NCBI GenBank assembly: GCA_012295275.1
Contig: CM022673.1
Location: forward strand, 28,448,636 to 28,501,135
Direction of reading: 5' to 3'
Origin: Chrysomallon squamiferum
Lineage: Eukaryota > Mollusca > Gastropoda > Neomphalida > Peltospiridae
DNA length: 52,500 nucleotides
Below are positions 22,876-36,478 of the stretch, piece after piece. A program made the translations under genes and the position numbers. How positions within the stretch are numbered: position 1 is the stretch's first letter; every line of letters starts with the position of its first letter. The notes below the pieces were generated by a model. That model saw only the letters and a list, made by a program, of their open reading frames with translations, was not told the origin of the DNA and searched no databases.

Positions 22876-25800
22876 ATGGATAAAAGGAAATCATTTCCCA
22901 ATGGCTCTGGAGCAGTACCAAAGAAGAAGTTACGGTAATATTTAAGAATAATAATTGTTTTACAACATCTTATAAAAATTGTCCTAAAGTGCTAAACAGA
23001 TATTTTGTTTAACTGGTTTCAATTTAAAGATTTGATTCTTTTTCAATTTTGAAGACAGTTGTTGTTTGTTTTGCTTTTTTTTCTGTTGATTTCAAAATTA
23101 CTCAGTGCAAATTGCTGAAAACATAATTATATACAAAGCTAAAGCTAGGTTTAAGCAAATTACTTAATCAGATTTTTAACGTAAAAATATGTGAAACTGC
23201 ATTTTATTTTATTTTATTTTATTTGAATTATTTTATTTTATTTTATTTATTATGAAGGAACAATATGGAGGAAGAAGATCCTTCGTCATTTGAGGCAGAA
23301 CTGGCAATGATGGATGAGTTTGAAAGTGAATTCACAGAAGAGATGGTCTGTGCTGCAGCAGGAGATCATTCTAGAGGTATTTACTGATATTAATAGTAAC
23401 CATTCTTTACTAAACATAAAGTACAGCAACCTTTTAACGATGGCTTTTGTTAAGCAAAAATACAAATGATGCAAAAACAATTGTGTATACAATTATATAT
23501 TCTCAGATTCCACAAATAATTATATCTACATATAAAAAGTTTCATTATACAGAACATGATATATTGATTTGGCACTGAGAAAAACTACAAAATATGGCTT
23601 GGCTCTTACCACATTTTGAAATGAAAGCACATTTCTCACAATCTAAAACTGTGATGTTTATCAAGCTTTACCAGAAAGTGGAAATGACGAGATGATATTT
23701 GACTGACCATTACCAAGATTTTATTTGTGATAACTATTTTTTTTTAAATTTGTAGTGTTCTGTGATGAAAGTGTTCATGTGTATCAGCTAATTTCTCTGT
23801 TTACAGGTGCTGGTCCTGAATCTACTTTAACAAACAGTAAGTGGGCTCGCCCACCTGTCCCACCCATAGATTCTAACAGGGACAGTCTGGTGTTCAACCA
23901 GCTTGACTTGGATTACTATATTGGTAAGACACAGTTTTCAAGTTTTGATTTTCATATTTTAGATTTGATATGATGGTTTTTCACACAAAATATAGGAATT
24001 TCAGTTGTAACATAATAATTTTAGACAAAAAAAAAAATGTTGATCTTTGATTTATTTTTCATGTGAGATAAGATTTATTATTTTTTTTAAACAAAAAGAA
24101 GAAAAGTATTGGTTATTAGTGATTTTAGAAAGGAAATGTTTGAACTTATTTTAAACTTTCAAAACAAGAATATTAAGTAAATGTTGTTTGTTGATAAAGA
24201 AAAACATTTGATTGTTGTTTAACTGAAAATGTGTCCTCTAATGACTAATAATTAATACTTTCTGAGTTACTTAAGTAATTCATTTTAATCATACAAGTTT
24301 AAAATAGTAAAACATCAGCAGAACCTTTGAAACAATACTTCTGGCTTCATTCTGTTTTAAAATATTATCAAGTATCATTTATTATTATCCCATTTTTATA
24401 TATATATAAAAAAATTAGAATACAAAATTTTATGTTAGAAAAGACTTTTAATCCAACAAAATTTCATCAATAAAATATTAACCATTTTCGAGTCAAAAAA
24501 TACAAAATTTCTTATATAAATAAACAAAAAAAATTTAAACAAAAAATTTATATACATTTTTTATTTATTTATTTATTTTTATTTTCTTATGAAGGTAAAC
24601 ATATGGATGGTATGCCAGGAGCCACAGTTGGGCCTGTGCCTGTTATTCGAATGTTCGGAGTTACTAAGGAAGGTAACAGTGTTCTTGCACACATCCACGG
24701 ATTTGCACCTTATTTCTTTGTCCCTGCTCAACCAGGATTTAAGGAGGAACACTGTAATGTGTTCAAGGTGTGTTAAATGATGTTTATTAAGTAGCTTTTT
24801 CTTTTTAAAAAAAAAAAAAAAATTCTTAGAAAATAAGCGACATGTAATTGGGTCAGAATTGGTCCTGGTATGAATGCACAAAGGATCATGCCTCAGGGGT
24901 AGTTTTTTTTAAATCTCTAGTTTCTACTTTCCTGTCTGTTACAGTGTGATTACAAGACATGATGGCAGCATGTTTTGGGTTTGTTTTTTCTTCTTAAACA
25001 TATATATATATGATCCGATTTATGTTATAGCTGTAGGTTTAAATCTTTGGAGCAAACTGTAAAATTAAATATCTTAAGTTATTATTTGATATTACTGATC
25101 AACAAGAAGTTAAAGTTATCTTTAGTTGCCCAGTTATTTCTTGTAAAAAAAAAAAAAAGAAATACATCTTATGTACTGTTATTTTATTTTATAGTGTTAT
25201 GTCTAAATAAATTTCAACCATTTCAGGATGCTCTTGATAACATGGTAAAGAAAGATATGAGGTCTAACAGAGAGAACGTTGTGCATGCAGTCCTTGCTGT
25301 GGATTATGTTTACAAAGAAAGTAAGTTTATATACTGCAAAATGTATTTTGTGTTTTATGGTTTAAAAGATAATTGTTAAATAGTGCAAATGTGCAATTAA
25401 TTTTTTTAATTTTAATTTTGTTTTATTTTTTAAAATAAATATAAGAAATTTAATTAGCATGATTCTTAATAATGTTGTTTTTCTCTTTATTTTTTAAAAT
25501 TTGTTTTAATTATTGTTTTTGTTGTTGTTGTTGTTTTAAAAACTATTGGTCTCATAGATGTTAAATATTATGTTCATATATTTGTAGATTAATTAAATTA
25601 ATTAATTCTGAACTGACAGCAGTTATTTCACTAAATATTTGATTTTTTAAAGTTAACATAATTATTTCTAACAATAAATCTGCATGTATCTTTCTTGTCT
25701 CCAATCCATTTCAAGCTTATTATATTACTTTTATTCTTATATTACTTTTATATATTCAAATGCAACAAAAAAGTATCTTTATTTTAATTTATTTTTTACC

Positions 25801-28800
25801 TTTTTCTTCCAGGTATTTATGGTTACCATGGAAACAGAAAAATTCCATTTTTGAAGATAACAATGGCTTTGCCTAGACTTTTGGCTGCTGCAAAGCGGTT
25901 GCTTGAACAAGGCTTTGAGTGCCCTGGTTACAGTAACTATGGCTACCAGGCATATGAGAGTAACATTGATTTTGAAATCAGGTGAGAGACACATTTAAAA
26001 TGAGGCTTTTACTATAAATTATGTTTAATGTTTATTGTAAATACTCGAAATATATTTTGTATGCTACAGAAACCTTGTTTCATTAGTTTCAGATTTTTTA
26101 GGCAAAACGTTTGTGTTTGTAAGATTTCAATTTTGAATTAAAATGAAATAAATGTATAGCATTTGATATACATATATATGCAAGGAGCAGAAAATGACAT
26201 TTATATTAGTTCAGAAGCTTGTTATTATTTTGTCAGCATTTGTAGTTCTTATTAGCAAATTTGATTTTAGTAAAGTAAAAAAATGTTGTTAGATTATTTG
26301 TACATGCATGAAATAATAAAATACTATATTCAGCAGGTTCACTAATGTTCATGACTATAATTGTTTTTACAACTTTGTACAAATTGAAGATGAAGATAAA
26401 TTTAAAATAGAAATATTTAACTGGTAAAGATGTTTTGGCTGGAAAATGAAATCATTTGTAACAACTTAATTTAGTTCTAAATTGTAGATGAGAATATTAA
26501 AAGTACTCAGAATGATTTGTTTTAGTCGAACAAAAAGAAAGAAAAATCAAAACAAACAGAGTTGAATATTTTTTTCTAATAGCTACTTAAGTTAATTTTG
26601 TTAATGTTTTAATTTTAACAAAGGTTTATGGTGGACACACAAGTAGTTGGATGTAACTGGATTGAGTTGCCAGCCAAGATGTACAGGTTAAGAAAAAGAA
26701 ATGTCCCGAACTGTCCTGAGCCACAGTCTCTATGTCAGATTGAGGCAGACGTTTCCTGGGAAGCCTTTGTCTCTCACCCGACGGAAGGAGAATGGTCAGA
26801 GGTTGCCCCAGTTCGCATTCTCAGTTTTGACATCGAATGTGCTGGAAGGAAAGGTGAGAGTTGTTTGGGTGCTGTAAATCAGACGCAGGCTTCTTTTTCT
26901 ATTTTTTCTTTTTTTCTGTTCCACTCACATGATCAGTCAGAGCTTGTTCCATTCTCAGAATGTTCAGAATCACTTACTGGGTGCATCAGTAAAATATAAA
27001 TAATATATATATGTGTTTCTTTTTCTGTTTCAGGTATTTTTCCTGAAGCTGACAAGGACCCAGTGATACAGATAGCAAACATGGTGCTGAGGCAGGGAGT
27101 TTCTGACCCGTTTGTGCGCAATGTGTTCACTCTGAAAACATGTGCCCCTGTGGTTGGTTCACAGGTTCTTTCATATCAGTCTGAGCAGGAACTTCTGCAG
27201 GTTAGTAATACCAGAGCAGTTTACAAAAGTATTTAGAGAGCTCCAAATCTTTAATAACTATAAAGTTTATTAAATGCCAAACAAAATAACATTAATAATA
27301 ATATCAAACCTTTGTTTTATTATTATATATTTTTTTCCGTTAATAGAGTTTTCAATTAACTGTGGCATTCTGTAAAAGACAGATAACTGATTTATTTATG
27401 CAGATTTATTCATTACATTATTGGTGCAGAAAACCCCCATTATTGACCACACAAGATATTTATTTAATCTGTTTCCAGAAATGGGCCGATTTTGTCCGAG
27501 AAGTTGATCCAGATATCATCACAGGTTACAACATTCAGAACTTCGACTTCCCTTATCTTCTCAACCGCGCCAATCACCTGAAAGTCCGACACTTTCCCTA
27601 CCTGGGCAGAATTAAGGGTTCTGTGTCTGTGATAAAAGAGTCGACATTTCAGAGTCGCCAGATGGGGAAGAGAGAAAACAAAACCATCAACATCGAAGGA
27701 CGTGTCCAGTTTGATTTGCTACAGGTAAGTCTGTCGTTCTTCTTGTTACTTAGCATATGTTGCTGGACAAAAGAACTTCATTTAAATATATGTCCATATT
27801 TGTGTATGTATTGATAACAATTAAATATCTGTAGAGATACTTTCATTACGTTTATTTATATATTTTGTTGGACTGAAAAAAGCAATGAAGATTGTCTGAA
27901 AAATCAAATTCTGGATTTTTGAAAGGGTTTCAGAAATAGCAGAGGTATTGATTAACAATGTAGAACTGAATTTACAGAACTGAATTTACTTTAAATTCAC
28001 TGTTTTTACTTACCTTAATTAGTGGCATCATTCTTAATACACGAGAAATAAAAAATAATGTTTTATCTACATGGCAAATTCTGTGATAAAACACAGAGCA
28101 TGCGTATCTTGGAGAAACATGTCAAACATATTCATTGTTTCAAAATAGCTCACAAACCTGAAGAACAAATTGTGATGCACTGAAGTTCTGATACGAGAAA
28201 ATTGGATTCCTGTGTAATAGAATCAGTTTTACCTTAAAGTATGCACTGGGTAATTTCCAGTTCTTGCCTGTGTTCCATAATTACTTTATCTTTTCCTGTG
28301 TATAAATTATTGCTTACTGATTTAGTGAGTATCCATTTTAATAGTGTTATGCAAGAAATACACAGTGAATGTCTAATACGGTAATAATCATTTAATATTC
28401 ATTAAATTAAAATTGGATCTTGGTATATATACATATCCTCATAATTTATTTACTTTTCAGATCTTGCTGCGAGATTACAAGCTGAGGTCATACACACTGA
28501 ATGCTGTGTCTTTCCACTTTCTGCAAGAACAGAAAGAAGATGTAGAACATTCAATTATAACTGATCTGCAGGTAATCTTTATTTCTGAATTAATTTTTTA
28601 TTTTATTATAAAATTTATTAGATTGAAGTATTCTAAAAGAAAAGGGTTTTGTACTGGATACTTCATGATTATTAATTGTAATTAAACACTGTAATCATTA
28701 TTAAATTATGCATACTTACAAATGTGTTTGTGTGTGTGTGTGTGTGTGTTAATGTTAGCCATACAATGACTTTGTCAGAAACAGTATTACCAAAAGAATG

Positions 28801-31800
28801 AAAATTAATTGTTTGCTGTCTTGTACATGTATATAGAAAATGTATAACCAGTCATAATATTTCTGATCAATTCTCTTCAGAATGGAAATAATCAGACAAG
28901 AAGACGTTTAGCAGTTTATTGCCTGAAGGACGCCATCTTGCCTCTGCGACTGTTAGAAAAACTCATGTGTGTCATTAACTACATGGAGATGGCACGAGTG
29001 ACCGGTGTCCCTTTTTCCTGTCTTCTCTCTCGTGGTCAGCAAATTAAAGTTGTATCCCAGCTGCTGAGAAAGGTAAGTAAATCAGTTTGATGCAGGTAAA
29101 CCAATAAATAAATGAAATCAGTTAATAACTGAATTAATTTTAAAAATAATAATAAAATTCAAAACATTTATGAGAAAAAAAAAATATCTGGAACTTATTA
29201 CAAATAAATACTTTTTGTTTAAATAGTGTTATTGAAATAATCTTTCACTATATGCTTCATCAGTTTTCTGTTTATTTATATTACAAATTGGAAAATATAA
29301 GATTTGTCTTGATTACTTCTAATTTTGAAGTTTCAGGTTTGATTTTGTGAATATTTCACAATGATAATTAATTAAAAATTTGTTCTTCCAGGCTAAGGAG
29401 CAAGATTTGGTTTTGCCAACACACAAGGTAGATGCTGGCGATGAATTTGAAGGGGCAACAGTGATTGAACCAGAAAAAGGGTCAGTACTTTATTTTCTTT
29501 TTCTCATCATTATTATTCTAATTCATTGTTATTATTATTATTAAAGCATTTCAGTCATTTTGAATTTTGTTTATTTATTCTGCCAATATAAACATAGAAT
29601 TCCACTAACTAATTCTGTGGAGAATGTCAATAAAACAAGGCTTTTTATTAATAATAATTCCTGAAAAGTGGTGAGAGTGAAACAGCTCGAGACACTTCAT
29701 GGGTTAACAACTTACACATTTAGAAGATCACACTGGAAAAAAATATCTTAGATTAAGTAAGCTAAGTTAATGAAATTTATCTTTGTTTGTCTTTGGTAAT
29801 AATGATTTCTTTTTCTGTTTCATTCATTAGCTATATGTAGTCTTTATCAAATTCTGAAAGTCAGTATTTTGCAGCTTAATCCTTGATTTAATATGCAGTA
29901 TTAGAAATATTAGTTTTATGTTTATTTGTTTTCAGATACTATGACATCCCAATAGCAACTCTTGATTTCTCTTCTCTGTATCCATCCATCATGATGGCTC
30001 ACAACCTGTGTTACACATCACTGCTTAACCCAACCACTATTCAGAAAGAACAGTAGGTAGACTTCAACTGACTCAGCTATGTTTGTTGAATTGTATTTTG
30101 AAGCATACAAATTGCTTTATCTTAGATTTACCCAAAACTTTGTGTTTTGATGGAATTCAGGTTTTAACAATCATTATCTTAAAAAATTAAAAAAAATAAT
30201 TATCTGGTTTTGTAAAAAAAAAAATTAAACACATCTGAGAATGATGAAACAGTAACAATAAAAAAAGTTGCCTTTTTGCCATGTGAGCTAGTTACTCATT
30301 ATTTTTTTATAAATTCATTAAAATATTAAATCTTGATTTTTTTATTTACTGTTAAAATGGTAAGAGGTGAGGGTGTTTCTGATTTTGTTAGTTTATTTTC
30401 TTTCTTGCAGACTGAGTCCGGAAGAGTACATTAAAACTCCTTCAGGAAACTATTTCTGTAAAGCCACAAAACGAAAAGGTCTGCTGCCAGAAATCTTAGA
30501 ACATCTGCTTAGTGCCAGGAAGAAGTATGTTAATAAACAAACAAAATTCTTGACTGTTGACAATAAATACTGGGATTCATTTACTTTCAGTAAATTGTAA
30601 TTGATGGGTATTAAAAGTCAGTATAATTATTTCTAGCGGTTGGTTGCTTTTTACATACTTTTTGTTTTGTTATATTTCTTCTCCATTGTTTGTTTGTATG
30701 TGAGTCTGATAGAACAGCAGATAGGAAGAAATGTATTTTCATTCAGCATCATTGATATAAGTTGATTGATGTTTTTTTAAAAGATCTTAGTGATTTTGAA
30801 AGATATTTGAAGTCACTGTGTGTCACTTATCATTCTGGGTGATTTTTGTAATGGATGATCAGATTCCACTGACTCACATACTTAATAAAATGTTTGAAAA
30901 GTTTTTATTTTATTGCAATAGCTGTTGTGTTGCAATTTCAGAGCCAAAGCTGATCTGAAGAAAGAAACGGATCCATTTAAGAAGCAGGTGTTGGATGGCC
31001 GACAGCTTGCGTTGAAGATCAGTGCTAATTCTGTGTACGGTTTTACAGGAGCCCAGGTTGGCAAACTCCCCTGTCTGGAAATTTCACAGGTACACAAAAT
31101 AGTGTTATAATTCTTTTTTTTATCTTGTGATGCTTTTAATAAACAATCCATTTCATATAGTCCTGAATGTGAATTGAACCAGATAAATTTTGCTTAAAAT
31201 AAATTAAAGTGATAATAATAATAATAGTGCAGATTAATATTCAGACTGGGTTTTTTGTTCTTGTTTGCAGAAAATTAACAGTATGTGGCAATACTGCAAT
31301 GACTTACACATATTTCTAATCTTGTTTTATGTTTGTATGTCCTAAACTACATCTTATGAATGGGAAAATAGCTTGTTGATATTCTCAGATATGGTACTTT
31401 AATGTCATGCTTTATTATTTACAAAAATTAGTTTAGTAAGAGGGTCATTGGAATTTGTATGTTTAGTCTGTCACAATATTTCTTTAAACACTTTTTAAGC
31501 TCATACATATTACAATACACATAGTGAATCATACAATATGACTGTGTGTTTTATTTAGAGTGTTACTGCCTTTGGTCGAATGATGATCGAACAGACAAAA
31601 CATTATGTGGAGGAGAGATACACAATTGAAAATGGATACAGCCACAGTGCCAAGGTTTGTAAATACTTCCATAATAAATTCCAAACTTTTAAAGGTGTGT
31701 TATAATTACTCGAGTCTTAGTTCTGATTTAAAAAAATATAATAATAATTATATTTATTTTAGATATTACTTATTTTTTGTTATTTAAATTTTAAGTGAAA

Positions 31801-33745
31801 AAATCATCTTCTTAATAATATTTCTGAATTTACAGTATTATAATAAAAAGAAAAAAGTAATGATTATGAAATAATGTTTAAAAAGATTGTGCTACAAATA
31901 TCTTGCTGAGTTTTAACATGTTTTGATGATGATAAAAACCTGACATTTTCCATGTATATTATTATAAATCTGTCACTTTTGTGTAGGTTATTTACGGTGA
32001 TACTGATTCAGTGATGTGTAAATTTGGAGTTGACACGGTTGCTGAAGCTATGAAATTAGGAAAAGAGGCAGCTGATTACATTTCTGAAAAATTTGACAAG
32101 CCAATCAAACTGGAGTTTGAAAAGGTGTTTTTTCTTTTGCTAACTCTAAGACAAAGACGTTATTGGTATAAATGGATTTTAGTTACATCTCATTGCATTT
32201 GTGCTAAATGATATTGTGATAAAAAAATTACTTCTTATTTTCTATTTTAACATGCAGTTCACAACTGTGCAAATAAATCTCCAGTCTCTTGAAAAGTAAA
32301 AAAGAACAAAAAATTTCTTCCAATGTTCATCAACATATTCACTGAGTGTCAAGAAAAATGAAGCACAGCATACGACAATGTTAATATAATATATTATTCC
32401 TTTATTTTATTTTTTTATTTTTTTTTCTGTTGTTGTTGATTTTTTTGTGTGTGTTTTTGGTTATTAGTGAATTACTGTATTCTACAGTTTGGACTAATTA
32501 GAAAAATCAGTATCCTTAACTTCAGCATAACTATTATTATTATTATCCTAGCACCAAGTGATTTTGATTTAAATCTGAACTGAAAATAGATTAATACGTA
32601 CAAGAAATGAATTCAGGTTTGGGAAAAGAGCTGTAAGTTATGTTTTATAACGGACAGGTTTACTTCCCTTATTTGCTGATCAACAAAAAACGGTATGCGG
32701 GACTTCTGTGGACGAATCCTAACAAATACGACAAAATGGACTGCAAGGGAATAGAGACAGTGCGTCGCGACAACAGTCCCCTCGTCGCCAACCTCATTAA
32801 CACATGTCTGCAGCTGCTGCTGATAGACAGGTATGTATCAACGTCAAAAACAATGAACGGTTTCTAAAATAAACCTCTATATTAATAAAGGAAATGTTTT
32901 GCTGGATTGGAATAGTGTTGTTACAGTTTGAAAATATGTTAGTATTTTGTATTTCATCTATTTCCAAATCTTTAAGTTTTGAATGATGGAAAAAATTAAA
33001 AGAAAAAAACCACAATAATAATAATAATAATAAATAATAATCTTTACTGGATTTCAAAATAAATTTTGACTTGATGGTAAAGTGAAACAGACATGTTAAT
33101 TCTGTTAATGTTTCCCAAATTGTCACATTAGGCTCAGAATCTAGCTAATCTTTTTAACCCAAAACCCTGTTCCATTTTCATATTCACATTTTTGCTTTCA
33201 TGAAGCATGAAATATTTTAAAGTTGCCTAAAGTGATGAAAAATATTTTTATTTTTCTTACAAAACATCAGGTCCCTACCTGAAAAAACAGGCTCTAAGGC
33301 AACTCTGAAGTCAAAAATGGAGAATTCTTTAGCTCACCAAATATTTAATTACGTTGGCCTGCTTCTTAAGAATAGGATGTTTTGTTTTTTGTTTTGTTTT
33401 TTTGTGTGTGAGATTTTGTGGATGACTGATCTGGTGTCACAATAGCTTTGATATGTCACAGTATGAAACAGGCCTTTTCTGTTAGTGAGATCATTTTATA
33501 TTTCTTACCTTTTCATTTATTTCAGAGATCCGACAGGAGCAATTGAGCATACAAAACAAATGATCTCAGACCTTCTCTGTAACAGAATTGACATCTCTCA
33601 GCTGGTCATCACTAAGGAACTCACAAAAACAGATGACAACTATGCAGGAAAACAGGCACATGTAGAGTTAGCCAACAAGTATGAAGTCTGCATTTATAAT
33701 AAATGACATAATCATAGAAACCTGCATTAAATGACAAATATGAAA

Positions 33746-33794
<49 letters not shown>

Positions 33795-36478
33795 TTTTTT
33801 CAAAATTCTTCTGCTTTAAATAGCAAAGAATATAATTATATGTGTGGTGTTGCCCATATTTTTTTTTTTTTTTTTTAAATGTAAATATATATATTTTAGA
33901 ATGAGAAAGAGAGATCCAGGAAGTGCTCCTCAGTTAGGAGACAGAGTCCCCTATGTGATTGTTGCAGCTCCTAAAGGCACTGCTGCATACATGAAGTCAG
34001 AGGTAAGTTGATTCATTTATGTTTTTACTTGCTTCATCATTGTTGCATGTCACAGTTACTTTTCCCTGTAAACTAATCTACTATCAGTACCAGGCAGATT
34101 ACAGGCATTACTGGATTTCTTGGCCAGGATTCTTTGAAAAATTAAAACATATACTGCACTTCATGTTAGTTATAATCTATGGATTATTTTGCTCAGAAAA
34201 AAGAAAACAACAATAATATGATAGAAGAAAAAAACAAAAAACCTTTCCATGATCATTTTCTAAAGTTTTTATTATAAACACATTATCTTTTCTTACTGTG
34301 TAACTGTTTATAAATCAGACTTGGATATTCTAAATATCTGTTTTAAAATATTCCATTAATCTGTTAACATGATTTAACTGTTTGTTAATTTATTTATTTA
34401 TCTGTTTATTTATTTTTAACAATTTTGACAGGATCCTATTTATGTGCTGGATAACAACATTCCAATAGACACCCAGTATTACCTTGACAATCAGCTCACT
34501 AAACCACTACTTAGGATCTTTGAACCCATCCTGGGAGAAAAGAAGGCAGAATCAGTGTTACTTCGTAAGTATGTTGAAACTTGGTGCATGTATAAATCAT
34601 ACACAGCCAGAAGAAGAGAATGGGAGTTCAGAACATTTGACTGTATCATTGTAAATAAAAGGAAAATGAAAAACAAAATTTAGAATCCAGATTTGACTAT
34701 GTGATAGAAGTTCCCAAATTTTAAAAACATTTATTCCCATTTATTCTTTTTTAGAAACTCAAAATAGTAAATTTCGAATTTTATTGAATTACACTGAAAG
34801 TTTTGCTCTCTCTCTATATATATATATATAATCTGAGAAAATATAAATAATGTGTGTTGTTGTTTTATTGCTTGTTTTTTTTTTTTTTTTTTTAATTATT
34901 ATTATTATTTTATATACATAAAAATGTATTTATTAAATACAATTCATATTCTCTGACACATTTTGAATATCTATGAATATTGTTTAGTTCTCTGATTAAC
35001 ATACCTATTTGTTTTTTTTTGTGTTTTTTAAAGGTGGTGACCACACAAGAACAAGAACTGTGGTAACTTCTAAAGTGGGAGGTCTTTCAGCATTCACCAA
35101 AAAGACCAGTACTTGTATTGGCTGTAAGACTCCACTAGCTGAAGATGGTTTGTAAAGTTTTGTGTTTATTTATTTGATATCTGTAAAAAAAATTGGTGAG
35201 CATTGAAAAGAAATCAAATTAACACACTGCTGGAAATGGTTGTATTTTCCCTTCAAATCAAGAATTTTTTTTATTTTAAATAAAATAAAGGAAACCTAAT
35301 TGCACATTCTATTCACAGCTAACCAGTTTTTTTGTTCTTAAGCCCAAAGTTTAATAAGAAAGTGTGCTGTCAGTGCATTATGATGACTTTTCTTAATACT
35401 GTGTAATAGATAAAGAGGCATCCCATGTAAATGTTTAACCTAAAAATAACTTTCTGGACTGACTGAGTACAAATATCCTATTAAATCTGTATAGTGAAAA
35501 TATATACTAAAGATTATGTCATTATACATTCCTTAGTGATGCCAAACAGACAGAATAAAATATGAGTCCATAAAATCTTCTGAATAGTTTCATAATAGAT
35601 ACACAGACATCCTATGTGGATGTCAAAAACTATCATTTAGGACTTGTTTAGTCCTATTGAATCAATCCACCATCAAAAACAACCAGATTTAATAAAATCT
35701 GAAAGTTCAAGAGATCTTCTGAACAGTTCTAATTAATACGATTGCTGTTAAATGTTTTACAGGTACCTCAGTGTGTAAACACTGCAAGCCCCGCGAGTCG
35801 GAACTCTACCAGAAAGAAATCATGCTGCTGCAGGGTCTGGAGGAGAGGTTTTCCAAGCTCTGGACTCAGTGTCAGAGATGTCAGGGCAGTCTTCACGAAG
35901 ACGTCTTGTGCACCAGGTATTTTCTGACTTCTACTTTCCTTTACTAATAATAATAATAATGTGAAATATTGGAGATATTTTGCAAGTCTTATTGCAACAC
36001 AGTAAATAGATCATAGTTAACGAAACATCTAAATACATTGCTAAATATACATTGCTAATGATACATTGCTAAATATACATTGCTAAAGGTAAAATGTTAA
36101 TATTTTTGTTGTAAATTGAGAATAAATCATAGAAGAAACTCTTTGTTGTTTACTTTGTGGGAAATTCAGTTATGTATGATTAGTATAAAGGAATCTGTTT
36201 TGTGTATGGGTGTTTCTGTCTGTCTGTCTGTCTATCTGTCTTTCTCCCTCTCTTTACTGATATATAAACATGACATAAAGTTTTATATATTCTGTTTTTT
36301 ATAGTTCATCAAAACTATACATAATTAACATTATATATCTGTATTTAGGTTTTAAATGTAATTAAATTATCTTCATTTCAGTCGCGACTGTCCCATATTT
36401 TACATGAGGAAAAAGGTCCAGAAAGATCTCGCATACCAAGATAAACTGATAAAGAGATTCGGGAATCCATCTTGGTAG
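22876..36478 (+). CDS. POLD1: DNA polymerase delta catalytic subunit
   Basis: Replicative family-B polymerase with 3'-5' proofreading; nuclear, works with PCNA. Coding exons: 22876-22934, 23258-23376, 23807-23923, 24595-24767, 25227-25320, 25813-25981, 26624-26853, 27034-27200, 27479-27724, 28461-28571, 28881-29072, 29392-29480, 29936-30052, 30411-30524, 30942-31089, 31559-31654, 31987-32124, 32658-32830, 33526-33678, 33900-34002, 34432-34564, 35034-35147, 35763-35916, 36382-36478 (TAG). They total 3306 nt, 1101 residues, close to human POLD1 (1107), with every junction in phase. Motifs: N-terminal basic KRK...PKKKLR (probable nuclear signal); ExoI FDIEC, Exo[13 protein letters not shown], ExoIII YCLKD; polymerase [33 protein letters not shown]; CysA CIGC...CKHC; CysB CQRC...CTSRDC, which ligates the Fe-S cluster. 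Looks fully functional. Introns contain no nested genes. Confidence 0.98.
33755..33792. repeat. AG dinucleotide microsatellite
   Basis: Short pure AG run in the POLD1 intron between exons 33526-33678 and 33900-34002. Confidence 0.85.
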